NCBI GenBank assembly: GCA_032878915.1
Contig: JAVQMG010000051.1
Location: 186,001-250,000, forward strand
DNA length: 64,000 bases
Origin: Castanopsis chinensis
Lineage: Eukaryota > Streptophyta > Magnoliopsida > Fagales > Fagaceae
Reading direction: 5' to 3'
Position numbers and translations under genes: made by a program. Below are positions 1-11,998 of the stretch, piece by piece. The notes beneath the pieces are model-generated. The model saw only the letters and a list, made by a program, of their open reading frames with translations. It did not search any database and was not told the origin of the DNA. Each line of letters begins with the position of its first letter. Within the stretch, counting starts at the first letter, position 1.

Positions 1-415
1 AAAAAATGTGTTTTATTTGAGGGCCGTGTCAAATATTGTCACCCCTACATGAGTGAATTATATTTATTGTCTTGATTTCAAGTTTATTTTACAACGATCA
101 CTACACAAAAGTGACTTATTGGTGTAGTTTTGAATTAAATTTTTGTTATCTAACATATGATGTGCTTTATAAAATGAACTATTGTTTAATTACAATGACC
201 TAAAAGCAAATTGTTAGTTTGTGACACCATTTATACCAATTGATTTTTTTCCCCGGGCAAGTTTGATTATTAGAACATCAGTATCAGTATGTGCAAAAGT
301 TTCCTTCTACTTTACAATAAAAACTTACTTTTTTTTTATTTTACATAATTAATTTGCAAAAACACCAGCATGAAATTATCTATAATACACTCTATTTTAT
401 TAAAATAATACTTTT
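1..415. other. AT-rich intergenic DNA, no gene seen
   Basis: No open frame, RNA gene or delimited repeat could be supported here. The sequence is AT-rich with short homopolymer runs. Confidence 0.6.
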
Positions 416-720
416 TTACATTTTTTTTATTATTTCTCTTGCCCATTCATGGCCCCACCACTTTACCTCACTTCTCTGAAACACTCTCTTTCTTTCTTTC
501 TTTTTCTCCTCCTTCTTTCTACTTTCTTCTTTCTTCTTCTCCTTCTTTCTTCTTCTACGTATTTCTTCTTCAGCATCTTCGTTTTTTCTTTCTTCTTCTT
601 CTTCTTTTTCTTTTGCTATTCTTTCTATCTTCTTCTTCTTTTTCATTTCTAGTAAAAAATTATTTCTCTTTCTCCCCTTCTCTTTCTCTCTCAAATCAAT
701 GCTCTCTTCAAATCTGGAAA
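416..720. repeat. polypyrimidine (CTT/TTC) low-complexity tract
   Basis: Nearly uninterrupted C/T on the + strand, dominated by TTC/CTT triplets. The open frames on both strands here (poly-Phe/Leu/Ser on +, poly-Lys/Glu on -) are by-products of this composition and are not called as genes. Confidence 0.85.
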
Positions 721-2299
721 AAATATCTCTACCAAGCTTCCATGGCTCAATACACTCACACTCTCTCTCTCATGGTGGTGGCAAGCTTGGATTTTGGGTT
801 AATTTGTATTTTGCCAAATGGGTTTTCTGTTGTGTTTTATTTTAAGTTGATTTTAAGTTGGGTTTGTGATGATTTTTCGTTAATTTTAGGTTGATTGTGT
901 TTGGATTAAGTTGATGTCGTAATGGGTTGGTTGTGGCGGTGGTGGTGATGGTGGTGGTTGCTTAGCTGTGATGGTTGGCTTCTTCTTCTTCTTCTTCTTG
1001 GCATTGAAGAGTGGGTGAGAGAGAGTCTGACAAGGCAAGGGAGAGGAGAGAAAAAAAAAAACATAAAAGATAGAAGAGATACAATTAACCGAGCATATAT
1101 ACAAGAGTGTATTGCTAGAGTCTACTAGCAAAATTGCAGTACTGATATTTCTACATATTGTAAATGGACAATCTATTTGAAAATGAAAGGATCATCTTCC
1201 TTGATATAATTAATGGCGAATGCAATGCACCCCACAGTTACTGCACGTTGTACTTGTGTGCACTAAACGCCTGCAAATTTGGTGTTGTGCTTCTTTTGAA
1301 TGACAATTCACAAGTTGCTAGCTTGGGCCTATTGGTACGTTTGGCCTAATGGCCTTCCCACTCGATTTAATTTACCAAGATGGGCGGCTCCTAAAACATT
1401 CTGGAAGTTTAAAATGAAATATCTTCATTATTCAACAGGATAGGACTAGGTCCTTCTGGGTTCTTTGCATCTTAATTGGTATCAGTATCATATATTCTAG
1501 GAGTTGCTAAAAATTTGATTCGTATCTGATTTTTCTAGTTTAATTAATTACGTGTTAAACAAACTACGACTCCCTCATTTTTTAATGCTCTGGAATATGT
1601 TTCTCATGGCAAATGAGTTGTCAATGGCTTGGTACAAAAACACCCGAAAAAGAACCTAGGCACCATTTCCTCGCTAATTTATGTGGTATACTGTATATGT
1701 ATTTGTTTTTGTGATTACAATATAGGAGATCACTTAACCTAAAATTTTAAACCTTTTAGTTTGAGACAAATTATGATATATGAACAATTCATTTTTCTTA
1801 TTATTATGTAATGTGGGATTTTGCTCACACGTGTATATTTAACTATATTTCCTTCATATGTGAATCAGTCAGTCTTTGCCTCTTTCTGGGCTTTCCGACT
1901 CGTTCCTCTTTACCAATAAACTTTCTTTCCTTCACCAGCGCGTTATCTATAGGCCTCTCATATGTTATCTATGGGAACCACCTGTCAATCTATGAAAAGT
2001 TGAAAACCATGTGTCAATTTATGGAAACCATATGTCAACCCCACACGCTCATTCATGAGAATCCATCCCAATCCCACACTTCCTTGTGCATGGGAACACC
2101 CTGTGCTACACCATGAATTAGCACCCATTAACAATACTCCTTCAATTGGCCTTTTATTAGGATCGTTTGCACGGACCTTTTAGGTTTGCTATATCATAGC
2201 TCCAACTATGAGTGGAAGACCCTAAATACTTTGCCATCTTACCACACACCACCTACATAAGGAGCCTGAACACCTCGCCACCTTATTGCACACTACCTT
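721..2299. other. intergenic; GT-rich stretch then unresolved repeat-like DNA
   Basis: From about 780 to 1010 the + strand is rich in GGTTG/GGTGG motifs, resembling the interior of the Harbinger element at 22767-23827, but no ends could be found. Around 1960-2110 there are loose repeats of a phrase like ATGTCAATCTATGGAAACC. No gene is supported. Confidence 0.45.
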
Positions 2300-2313
2300 G
2301 AGCTATGATACCA
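2300..2313 (-). other. candidate retrotransposon primer-binding site
   Basis: On the minus strand this reads TGGTATCATAGCTC. It is close to the initiator-tRNA-Met complement TGGTATCAGAGC used as primer-binding site by many plant LTR retrotransposons and TRIMs. If real, an LTR should lie at higher coordinates (about 2320-3100), but I could not find clean TG/CA ends or a target duplication. Confidence 0.3.
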
Positions 2314-3668
2314 CTTATTGGGTCTCAATCTAGCCCTGTGTGAATTAAGAAAAACAACCAACAATTTTAATCAATCCCCCAAAAATATTATCACTAAAAT
2401 TACCAAGCCAAAAAATCAATCTCTTGTAAGAACACAAAAATATATGTGAAAAATATTTTCTCCTTGAAATGAAAAATCATGAGACAAACTTTGAATAATT
2501 TGCTATTATAAAATCAATTAAAATATATTCTTTCAAGTTTATGCCTAACTTGAGATCCACACCAAATACAATAATATCTTCTTTTGTGTATGTCTCAAGG
2601 CTAAAGAAAATCTCCTTATTTTCTTTACTCTTGCACACACTCATTGCACTCATTGCAGTTTCTTCTTATTTCTTCACTTTGTAACATCACAAATAAGCCT
2701 CACAAATTCTCCTTGATTTATGTGTTCTACAAAATAACGTTGTTAACAAAACACAAACCTTGTTATCTCTCTCCTTACGCTACCTCCCAACAAAAAATTC
2801 TTTTTTTCTCTCTCTCTTGATTTCACGCCCAATTCTATAATTCTTTCCCTCTCCTTCTAAGGAGAGCCCCAGGGACTAGCCATTAAAATTTTTGTAGTAT
2901 TGTCTATTTAAAAGGCTCAATTCCTATTCCTTAATGAATATGGAATACATTAATTCTTTAACGAGAATTAGGTTTTCCATCCACTCCAAAAAATAACATT
3001 TTCTTTCATAACAAGGGAACCAAAAAATAACCAAATTAAATTTTCATTTTTCAACAAGGAAACTCAATTAACTTTCCAAGTCACTATTGAAATTTGAGAC
3101 TGTATCCCCACAACTGTTTGGGTGTGGTTTTTGGCCACCAGGGACATGGGATAGTCGAATAAGTAGTTAATTTATAGATATAGTGTGGGGTGGGGTAGTT
3201 TATGGTGGCTTAATTTGGGTTGCTATTAGGTTTTGTGGTGTCTTAATGTGTTTGGGGTGATAATTTCAAATTGTGTGAATAATTCCTTTGAATGGATTTT
3301 TTTATTTTCATGAAATTTTCAGAAGATTGTAAATTGCATGGCATTGCTTCTTGGTATAGTCAAGTTGTGAATTGGGAATGTTTAGAACTTCATTATTTAA
3401 ATTCACCTTCAAGTAATGATGGGAATTAAGAGAATAGTTCTAAGGATTAATTTTATATTATTTCAAATTATTCTCTCTTTTCATATCAAGCAACAAATGG
3501 AATATATTGATATTGTATTTTCTTTTCTTTTAAAAGAAATAGTTTGTAATTTGAATTGGGATGATGATTCATTGGTAAATAAATGGGTAAAACACAAAAA
3601 CAATCCTTGGGGTTTAGGCTAATGATAGGCATTACTAAGACTTTTAAAAGATATCACATTTTCTTCCT
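2314..3668. other. intergenic, possibly LTR-derived, no gene seen
   Basis: AT-rich, with C-rich phrases at 2400-2860. No coding region or delimited element is supported. Confidence 0.4.
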
Positions 3669-4063
3669 AAGCACAAACAACACTTAACACCATTTATGCT
3701 CAATTCCCAAAAAACTAATTGTGGATAGGTTACGAGTTGATTTGCTTTTTGCACCATGACCTTTAAGCTCTCTAATCAGCATGATGGATAGGAAATTTGA
3801 AATAAAATGTGTTTAAATTTGATCTTAATTGTGGGTAGGAATTGAATCTCATCAAAGAAGTTGGACCCATTTGCATATATCCAACAGTTGGTCTTGATTG
3901 CACAAATCCAACAATGACTAGATTGTTGCAACTATATGCACGAGGGATTTTCTAGGTAGCATATGGTGGATGGATAATAACTAAAGATGAAGGAGGAAAC
4001 AAAGGACTTAGAGGAGCATGGAAACTTTCAAAAAGTGTAAAGTGTTAAGTGTTGTTCGTGCTT
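3669..4063. repeat. 395-bp interval bounded by a 22-bp inverted repeat
   Basis: The left arm 3669-3690 (AAGCACAAACAACACTTAACAC) and the reverse complement of 4042-4063 differ at one base. The arms could be ends of a decayed miniature element, but no target duplication was recognised, so the class is open. Confidence 0.5.
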
Positions 4064-6190
4064 AAAAATCAAATTGGATTTTTTGAAAAAATCTTGGTCG
4101 TGCTTGGAATTAGCCCGAATGAGCCCTTTTTTTTTTCCCTTAAATAATTTTTTTCACCCAACATAAATATATAGTGTGTTTGTAAGTTTCAAGCAAGAGG
4201 GGGAGTAGAGGGTAGGGGGAAGGAGAGGAGAGGGGAGATGAATGTTCATTCCTCTTCTTTGGATATTTTAAAATTAAGTAGGAGGAAAGGGAATAAATAT
4301 CCCTCCCTTTTTTTTTTTTTTTTGGATGTTTTAAAATTTAAGTATGGGGAGTAAAGAGGAAGGAAATGGTCATCTCTTCTTCTTTTTTATTTTTCTTTTT
4401 TTTTGGAGAAAAAGATCATCATGAATATCATTCCAAGGCTGGTAAATCAACCATAACAACATTATTAATTACTGGAGGAACAAACTCCTACATGACTAAA
4501 AGCGGGAAAGAATGCCTAGCTTTCTAGGCTAAACATTGGTCATCTAAATTGACAATTATAAACCCTTATTTGTGAATTTTAAAGAAAATAATACAAATTG
4601 ACATATAAGATTAAATTTGAGATTTTTTTTAAAAAAAATATATAACTCAAACCCCACATTTCTCTAACCAAATTTCCCTAATTTGGTTGAATCTTGATGT
4701 TTTCAATGGTAATTTTAAGAGTTCATATCCCTTCTCCTATTATAACTATCAAATTATTAAAAATAAAAAATACAAATTGAAGGTTTGGAGAAGTATTATA
4801 TCCCTCCAAATTCCTTCAAGCTCTTCCCCTTTTAAAACATCCAAATAAGATTAATTAAAATTTCACCAACTTTCACCCTCTTCTCTCTACTCCATACGAC
4901 TTGCCTCCTCTCCCTCCACACATACACTCTTAGTTTTTTTACCCCTATTTGATTTGGATGGAAAAAATTGTTTTATCATGTTTCTAAAGGGCTTAATGGA
5001 CCATGAAAAATGAACAAATAACCCCCCCCCCCCAAAAAGTGCTTTCATTTGAATGTAACAAAATATATTAGTGATAGAAGGAAATTTTCATATTAACAAT
5101 TTAAAAAAAAAAAAAAAAAAGTGATTTTGTTCTTAAAATGGAGATTGAAGGGGGGAGGGGGGTGATAGTAATCCATATAATTTTGAACTTAAAATAGATT
5201 CTTTACATTTCAATCAAAACAAAAGAAATTTGAATGATGATTTTATTTATGGGGAAGGGGGTGGGAAATGCAATTAGTCCATTTAATTTTGACCATAATA
5301 TAGATTCTTTGCATTTCAATCGAAAAAAAATTGAATAATGATATTATATATAAAGAAGCTATCTTAAGAATCTTGAGGTGAGGTTGAAAAAAAAAAAAAA
5401 AAGCAATATATTGTTTTTTTCCACGTGTCATGATATATGTCTTCCATGATAAATTTTAAATTAGATCATATGCATGCATTTTAGGGTGAGCCAAACATTA
5501 CTCCGAAATCCACCCTAACAAGATACCCTAGGAAAGGAAATCGTGCTCAAATGTCCTTTGTCAAAGTATGATTTTTGTCTTTCAAATGATTCTCTTCCTA
5601 CTCACTAAGCCGCAAATTTCAAAAAGCTCACTTTTAAATGTATATTGTTTAGTTATAAGGAAACTTCATTTTGTTTTCAATCAACCAATGGCTTTCATCT
5701 CAATCATTGGAATTTATTAGGATAGTAGCTTGTTTTTTTTTTCTTTAATCAATGTGATAGTGTATTTGGATGCATTTTTTTTTTTAAGTTTATTTGTTTA
5801 TTTAAATAAAGTTAGTTAAAGCATAGTCTAGCAAAATAAACTTAAAAAAAAAAAAATTGCACAATCAAATTAACTAAAATGTCCAATGAAAAAATCAATA
5901 CCAAACAACCTCATTTGATTGATATAAAATCACTTTCATATTATATATGTACCAAATACTAATGCTACTTTTATTATTCACCAATTCTAATACATAATGA
6001 TAGTTTAAGTAATGGTCTAGTGATAATGACATTGTTTGTGACGTCTTATATATGTAGTTCAAACCATACCCATCTACTAATTAAAATAAAATAAAATAAT
6101 TATAATTTATCAAACTTTAATATTTATCCTCATGCACCCTTGATAGGAAACTATTAAAAACAATCGTGAGGACTCTTTCATCTAGTTGGC
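4064..6190. other. intergenic with a degenerate inverted-repeat element near 4170-4930
   Basis: A G-rich phrase (GGGGGAGTAGAGGG near 4200) and a C-rich counterpart near 4870-4930 (CTCTCTACTCC, CTCCCTCCACACATACACTC) suggest a decayed inverted-repeat element. Homopolymers occur at 5024-5033 (C), 5103-5120 (A) and 5387-5402 (A). No gene is supported. Confidence 0.4.
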
Positions 6191-6309
6191 TAGCTAGTGA
6201 GATATCAATTCTCCTCTTCAACAAGTAGTGTCCATGTATCCCACATATTCTCTTCACTTTCTAGATTCCAATCAATCGCATTGTCAAGTCTTGCCGAGCC
6301 TTTTGAATT

Positions 6310-6316
6310 TTATAAA
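6310..6316 (+). promoter_or_regulatory. candidate TATA box of the LURP-one-related gene
   Basis: TTATAAA about 110 bases before the ATG at 6424, a normal distance allowing a short 5' leader. A second AT-rich stretch, 6360-6373, lies closer to the ATG. Confidence 0.35.
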
Positions 6317-6423
6317 GAAACAAAGCAAGCTTCTTTCTTCTCCTCCCAAGTCCCAACATTATATATATATATGAATATTGTTGCATGAGAACAATACGGA
6401 GCTTGAAAGAAGTATAGAGAAAG

Positions 6424-6702
6424 ATGGGTGCAAGTGCTAATATGATTCCGATCATAAACAAGACTTACTGTTCCTCTTCACAGGTTGTCCTTGTAGTTAG
6501 GAGGAGGCCATGTGTGACAAATGGAGGAGGTTTTGTGGTAACAGATTGTAACCAAAAGGTGATTTTCAGGGTTGATGGGTGTGGTATTCTTGGCACAAAA
6601 GATGAGTTGATTCTGAGAGATGGAGATGGTGATGGTGATGCTTTGCTGCTGATCTGCCCAAAGGTACTAATTAAATTTGTACACCACAAACAAGTTTTAT
6701 AA

Positions 6703-6751
<49 letters not shown>

Positions 6752-8039
6752 CATGCATTAATTTGACATGGTATTTGGATGGCCTCAAGGACTCAAAGTG
6801 ATGGTGATGCTTTGATTCTGATCATTTTTTCAAATTTATATGTAGCTAAGCTAGCAAACACCTTTGGTCTATCAATTTAAAGTGAAATAAAATAGGTTAT
6901 TTTTAAAAATTTAAATAATACGGTACGATATAGTTTTAAATCTGTAATATTTGATTTGAATTATGAAATAAATATGTTTGAAATGGAGAAGATTGTATTC
7001 TCTCAAAATTAGAAGGGAGAATTGGGGAAAACCATTGTTGAGAAATATTAGACCCTGTTTGGTATAGTTGTTTAACTACTTGTTTTTAGTTTTTAAACAA
7101 TATTACATGCATTTCCACACATTACTAGAACAATGTTACTGAACAGCCCCTTAGTCTCCAATAAGAGAACATGATTCCCTAAAACAAGAAATGCTAGTGG
7201 GATTGTCAATCCAAAGATGGACTTAGAAATATAAGTGTGCTTACTATAGCATTGCCTTAAAATGTTTGGGATTTTTTAAAAATCTATTTTAGTTTCTTAA
7301 ATGTAAAATTCTTGAAAAAAATAATCATATTACAAGTCTTCCTTTTCTGATGGCTTCTTGAGCAAGCATTAAGGTATATACACAATATATTAAGAAATAC
7401 ATACACGTTTATTTAAATAAATACTCATACATGCATAACAAAAAAGATGAATCTATTCTTCTCGTTTGAATTTTGGCATCTTACTCTTTTTTTCTTTTTT
7501 ATTTCTTTATTCTTTTCTTTAATAAAAAAAAATAGAAGGGTGGAATGGTTGAGGCTCTAAGCATTTACAAGAAATGGAAAGGCTACACTTTTGATTATGA
7601 AGGGTCTCAAAAGTTAGTTTTTAGCTTAAAAGAACCCAACTCTTATTTGGTAAGGAACAATGCAATGAAAATCTCCACGGAACCCAGGTTAAGCAACAAA
7701 GATTGGGACTTTACAATCAAAGGCTATTTCCCAGATAGAGATTGTAGCATCATTGACACCGAAGGCAACATTGTGGCACAGGTAATTGATTTGATACTAT
7801 TCTGGCTATAAACTTGTATACTACATTGCTTAAATTAATTAATATCAATTTTGTCTGAGGTTTTATCATAAAGATTTGTTGTTTATGAAGTGCAGGTTGG
7901 AGTGAAGAAGGAGGTGCAGGAATTGATGGCAAGCAAGGATCTCTACCATGTGGTGGTGAAACCAGGCATTGATCAAGCTTTTGTTTTTGGTGTCATTGCT
8001 ACTCTCGACTATATATATGGTGAATCTACGAGGTGCTAA
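6424..8039 (+). CDS. LURP-one-related (LOR) protein, 3 exons
   Basis: Three exons, 6424-6663, 7536-7781 and 7896-8039, all with GT-AG borders and whole-codon junctions, give a 209-residue protein, the usual size for the LURP-one-related (DUF567, tubby-C-like fold) family. Family hallmarks are visible: the N-terminal VVLVVRRRPCVTNGGGFVVTD strand region (about 21-41), the Gly-Asp-rich loop ILRDGDGDGDALLLICPK closing exon 1, the KWKGYTFDYEG core motif in exon 2 and the C-terminal DLYHVVVKPGIDQAFVFGVI block. Arabidopsis LURP1 acts in basal defence; most LOR members, including this one, have no known biochemical role. The start is the first ATG in frame. Intron 1 (872 bp) carries a CA microsatellite, a duplicated scrap of exon 1 and a small MITE. 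The family is clear; the exact orthologue is not. Confidence 0.9.
6705..6749 (+). repeat. (AC)n microsatellite in LOR intron 1
   Basis: Uninterrupted AC dinucleotide run immediately downstream of exon 1, likely to be length-polymorphic. Confidence 0.95.
6797..6825 (+). repeat. scrap of LOR exon 1 3' end inside intron 1
   Basis: GTGATGGTGATGCTTTG at this place repeats 17 bases of exon 1 (near 6630-6650), followed by a similar TCTGATC phrase. It encodes GDGDALILI in one frame, like the end of exon 1 (GDGDALLLI). It looks like a local duplication around the microsatellite. Confidence 0.5.
7051..7150. mobile_element. Tourist-like MITE, 100 bp
   Basis: Starts GACCCTGTTTGG and ends CTGAACAGCCCC, imperfect inverted ends, flanked by TTA on both sides (7048-7050, 7151-7153). 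A 3-bp TWA-type target duplication points to the PIF/Harbinger class. It lies in LOR intron 1. Confidence 0.55.
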
Positions 8040-8368
8040 TTAATATAGCAGGCGAAATAATTAATGTTTTTTGTCACATCAGAATATGAGAGAACAAAAG
8101 TAATTCTCCACATATAACTGATGCTATCATGTACTCATGCTTTTTACCTACCCTAAAGTTTTAGGGCTATGACTTTATTGTTGATGTTGTTGTGTTTTTT
8201 TTTTCCAAGTAATATATTATTTTGTTTCCTATTCTTTGTAGTAATTATCAAGAGTTTTGTACTTTAGTGGTGTTGCCCAATTTTCTAAACAAAGAGAACT
8301 TGAGTTCAAATCCCCCTTCACTTATGGAAAGAAAAAATATATATATTTTAAAGTTTTGGAATGATTTG

Positions 8369-9190
8369 TGTGGGAGGGAGGAATCCGAACATAACTCAAA
8401 GCCTATAGGTCCAGTCCGAGGATGGACAAAGGACCATTCATGTGCCAATCAAGGCCTGACATGTAGACGGAGTCTGAGGAAGGCAGACGTGAAGACAACG
8501 CTAGTTCAGGCTAAACATGCGGACAGAGGTTTGAGGATAGGAAGTGGATAAACCCATTGTCCGAAGAGTCCAAGGAACGATTGCACCTCTAGATGCCCCA
8601 GCTATCCACCTACACCCAAAAGCAAGACACTATGGAAGACATCAGAGACGTGCAAATAGAAAAGAGAGGACATATCTGTAGAAGGTAACCATCACCTCCA
8701 CATTCAATGCTCTGCACTAAGTAAGCTGACCGCATTTATGAGGAAAAACCACCTGAACAGTGATCTCACAACACTCTCTACCACCTCTAAAAGGGTCCTG
8801 ATAAGACTATCATCCAAATTATTCTCCTGAAACGTACAAGTGAAGGGCTAAGATGCATTAGAAAAGACTATATAAGGAAAAGAACCCCTCTAAAAATGGG
8901 GTTGCAAGTAGAAACTTGAAAAGAGAGAATTAATTGTCAAATTGTAAAGAGATTGGCATTGTCTGTTTATGAACAATCCATCCTCAGACAAACCCAAGGA
9001 AGAGTTTATACTAAATTTGTGCTTCATTTATTCATATTAAGAGCCATTATCCTTTTAATTTCAAGCTTGCTTCCTACTTAGCATTATAGTTGACTTGGAA
9101 AACCCACTCTCTTATAAATTAATTGCATTGGGCTGAAATACTGAGCACCACTACTCCAAGTGGGCCTGAACCATTTTTTGAGTCCTCACA
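8369..9190 (+). mobile_element. probable solo LTR, 822 bp
   Basis: Begins TGTGGGAGGG and ends TCCTCACA, i.e. TG...CA with inverted ends. It has a CTATATAAGG TATA-like box near 8870 and is flanked by ATTTG and ATTTA (4 of 5 match as target duplication). No internal domain or second LTR is present, consistent with recombination to a solo LTR. Superfamily is not determined. Confidence 0.65.
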
Positions 9191-11614
9191 ATTTATTTGT
9201 GTATTTGGAAAAATTATCAATGAGTGACAACTCAATTGATTACTTTTAAATAAAGACATCAGGTAAACTACTATAATAATTCAATTGAGATTGTACGGCA
9301 AAGTAAAAAGGGAAAAAAAAAATCAATGGAGATTCCTTTTACATTAAAAATTTTTCCAATGTATTCCACTAAAAAAGGCATAAACTTTACATTTTTTTAG
9401 AAGAGTGTGGAAGAGAATCTTACACTCCCCCACTTTTTTTTGAAAAGATTAATTTTTGGACTTGTGCTCGCGACATGCTGGTTTAAATGGAAGACGCTTG
9501 CTTTTGCATGCACCAAGCCTAAAATATTCTAATTATTTAAGTATGATAGGTTACAATGCAAACATATTCTAATTAAAAGTATAATGGGTCTGTCACTTGG
9601 ATTTCCAAAGACAGAAAATAAAGAAAATTCAGTTCCACTCCCATCCCCCGGCCCCTTCCAAAAACTTTTCTTATTCAATGGCTTCAAGAGGCATCTCTTT
9701 TACTATATATATATATATGCTTCACATGCTATGAGAGGAAGATCTCTTAAAACCATCTTATCATATTATTACCATGCATTTGTCATGCACTATTAGTTAA
9801 TGCTAACATCTAAAACGACCATAATTAAATAGCGAAGCATCGGTAGTCTAATTACAGTTGATTTCTAAGATCTGAATCAGTTCTAAAGCTTAGAGGAGTC
9901 CAAAAATTGAATTGGCAATAATATATATACACACAAGATATCATATTTGAACTTATGACGTCTTCTTTTTCGTTAAGTCAAGTCATCAATTGTTTCTCAA
10001 AAAAAAAAGTCAAGTCACCAATAAAATTCTTCATAGTATAATCAGAATTTGATCCTAGATTCCTTATTCAATAAAAAAATTAAAATAAAGTAAAATAAAA
10101 TAAAAATTTTACCAATTGAACTAAATGACTTCCACAACAAAAATAACAAGGAATAGGTTATCATTTAAGCATATTTACGAGGAGCCAACTTAACCACCAA
10201 GCCAGGGAGATAAGGTTGATGTCTCCATGCCCGACCATGGCCGTCTTTGAGTTTGAGGGTGGAGTACGGAGTACCCTTTTGTTTTTGGGGTAAGAAAATC
10301 TTTTGTTTTTGGTAATTGAACAAAAAAATCAATAGATCATTTAAATAATATGCAATGACTTGTATCCTTAGCATCCTTTCTTGTGAAGCTCATTAAAATT
10401 AAAGCTTCTGTTGTACACAATGCATGAAAGAAATTCAACGAAACAAATATTGGTTTATTGACAATTAGGTTTGCTTCCTAAGAAGTCTTTCTTGTCGATT
10501 CCTTTTTTTTTTTTCTTCTTCTTCTTCTTTTTGATGCTTTGAAAGGGGATAAGCATAAAAAGAACACGAAGAAAAAGAATGCACTAAAGATTCTTATATA
10601 ACGCATTTTCAATTAGCTCAACTGACAAGTTTTTTTATCATCAAATAAAGAACTTGTATTTGAATTTTTGTTTACATTAAAGAGTAATGTTAATTGATGC
10701 CCTTAGGACAATTGTTAATAAATTATATTAGAAAAGTTTTAACAATACTTTCATGGAAAATATAAAAAGCTGCCATAAAAATTAATTACTTTATTATTTT
10801 CCTACAAAATGTTTCTAAAAGTAATTCCTAAACTAATGCTCTTGGAGCATTAGTCAACACTTCCCTATATTAAAAACCAATAGAGTGTCTTTACCTGATA
10901 ACAAAGAATAATTATTATCGATTCAACAACCTAGGTTGAAATTCTATCGATTCTAGAAGAGAGTGGAAAGATTATTATTGATTAGAATTAAAACCGACTA
11001 TGGTAGAGACAAATTTTGATTTTTAGAACCAGTAATAAAGATGCATATATTATGGTCATAAAAATATAGACTTGGGCTTAAGTGGATTATATTCCATTTT
11101 CTTTGAAAAGCTAATTCAAATCTTATTTTTTTATTTTTTATAATGATCTATCCAGTTGCCGATCCATCAACATAAACATTTTTAACTTCACTTTTCAACC
11201 ATTTAAGACTTTTTGTTCTTATATAGCTGCTATCTTTCATTTTTGAACTTCTATTAAGGGCTGAATCCAAAAACCAACTTTTTTAAGTCCATCCATTTTG
11301 AACTTAAGCATTAGCTAATTCAAGCAGCGTAAATAGTTGTGGCCCTTGTGAAACTTTTTCCTTCAATCAGAAGCAATTTGGCATTGTCCAAAAGCAAAAA
11401 GCCGAAAGAAAAAATGAAGATTCTTAGAGAATAATAAAGTCAGTGATGTATTGATTCGGCTACATTTAACCCTCGTTCTGTAGAGTTTAAATCCAGAAAT
11501 CGAACCCCTTTATTAACAAGAAAACACATCATGGATTAGTAATACATTACAAACATGACAAAGAAAATGAAATTAAAATCTCAAGCACAGCACTAGGGTT
11601 CAGGACATAGGACA
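9191..11614. other. intergenic, no gene seen
   Basis: AT-rich DNA between the solo LTR and the copper transporter gene. Short open frames here have no recognisable motifs. The last part (about 11500-11614) is probably the 3' UTR of the minus-strand gene. Confidence 0.5.
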
Positions 11615-11998
11615 TCAGTCATCTCTAGTCCTAAACAAGTAATACCCAGATGACAGCCCCAACACAATGGCCAAGAAAACCCCTCCATTACATGACATGA
11701 TGGCCAGCATGAGGAGGTAGCCAAGAGCCGAGTTGACTCCAAAAAACAGGGAGGTAACCAGCCGGGCTGGACTGACTCGTCGAGCACGACCAAGTTTGGA
11801 GAGAAGTGGGGTGGCAATGGGAGGGGGATTGGAGGCAGAGGTTTTGAAGTGGAGGCGGCGGTCCTCCATGTACTGGTAGAAGGCAGAGAAGAGAAAGCAA
11901 ACTAGTAAGGTGAGGATGTAACTCACCCATGTCCTGGTCTTCCACCAGTGCACCAAGAGGGTCACCTTCTTCCCCCAGTATATGGTCATGTGCATCAT
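11615..11998 (-). CDS. COPT5: copper transporter of the CTR/COPT family, COPT5-like
   Basis: A single-exon 127-residue protein. Members of the CTR family move Cu(I) across membranes as trimers; Arabidopsis COPT5 exports copper from the vacuole and prevacuolar compartment. The sequence shows the Met/His start MMHMTIYWGKKVTLL, a first membrane segment after WWKTRTWVSYIL, the MxxxM selectivity motif (MLAIM) in segment 2 and the GxxxG packing motif (GLSSG) in segment 3, the three defining features. The order MMHMT.YWG and the FSAFYQYMEDRR block fit COPT5 better than the Met-rich plasma-membrane COPT1/2 types. The C-terminus stops at RTRDD and lacks the longer tail with cysteines known from Arabidopsis COPT5, so the protein is about 20 residues shorter. 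Start: first ATG of the frame, directly before the conserved MHMT. Confidence 0.9.
   Translation of the reverse strand: MMHMTIYWGKKVTLLVHWWKTRTWVSYILTLLVCFLFSAFYQYMEDRRLHFKTSASNPPPIATPLLSKLGRARRVSPARLVTSLFFGVNSALGYLLMLAIMSCNGGVFLAIVLGLSSGYYLFRTRDD

Noticed and set aside
416..894. Long open frames on both strands in the C/T-rich tract
   Set aside because: They consist of Phe/Leu/Ser or Lys/Glu runs produced by the simple sequence; no domain or codon structure supports a gene.
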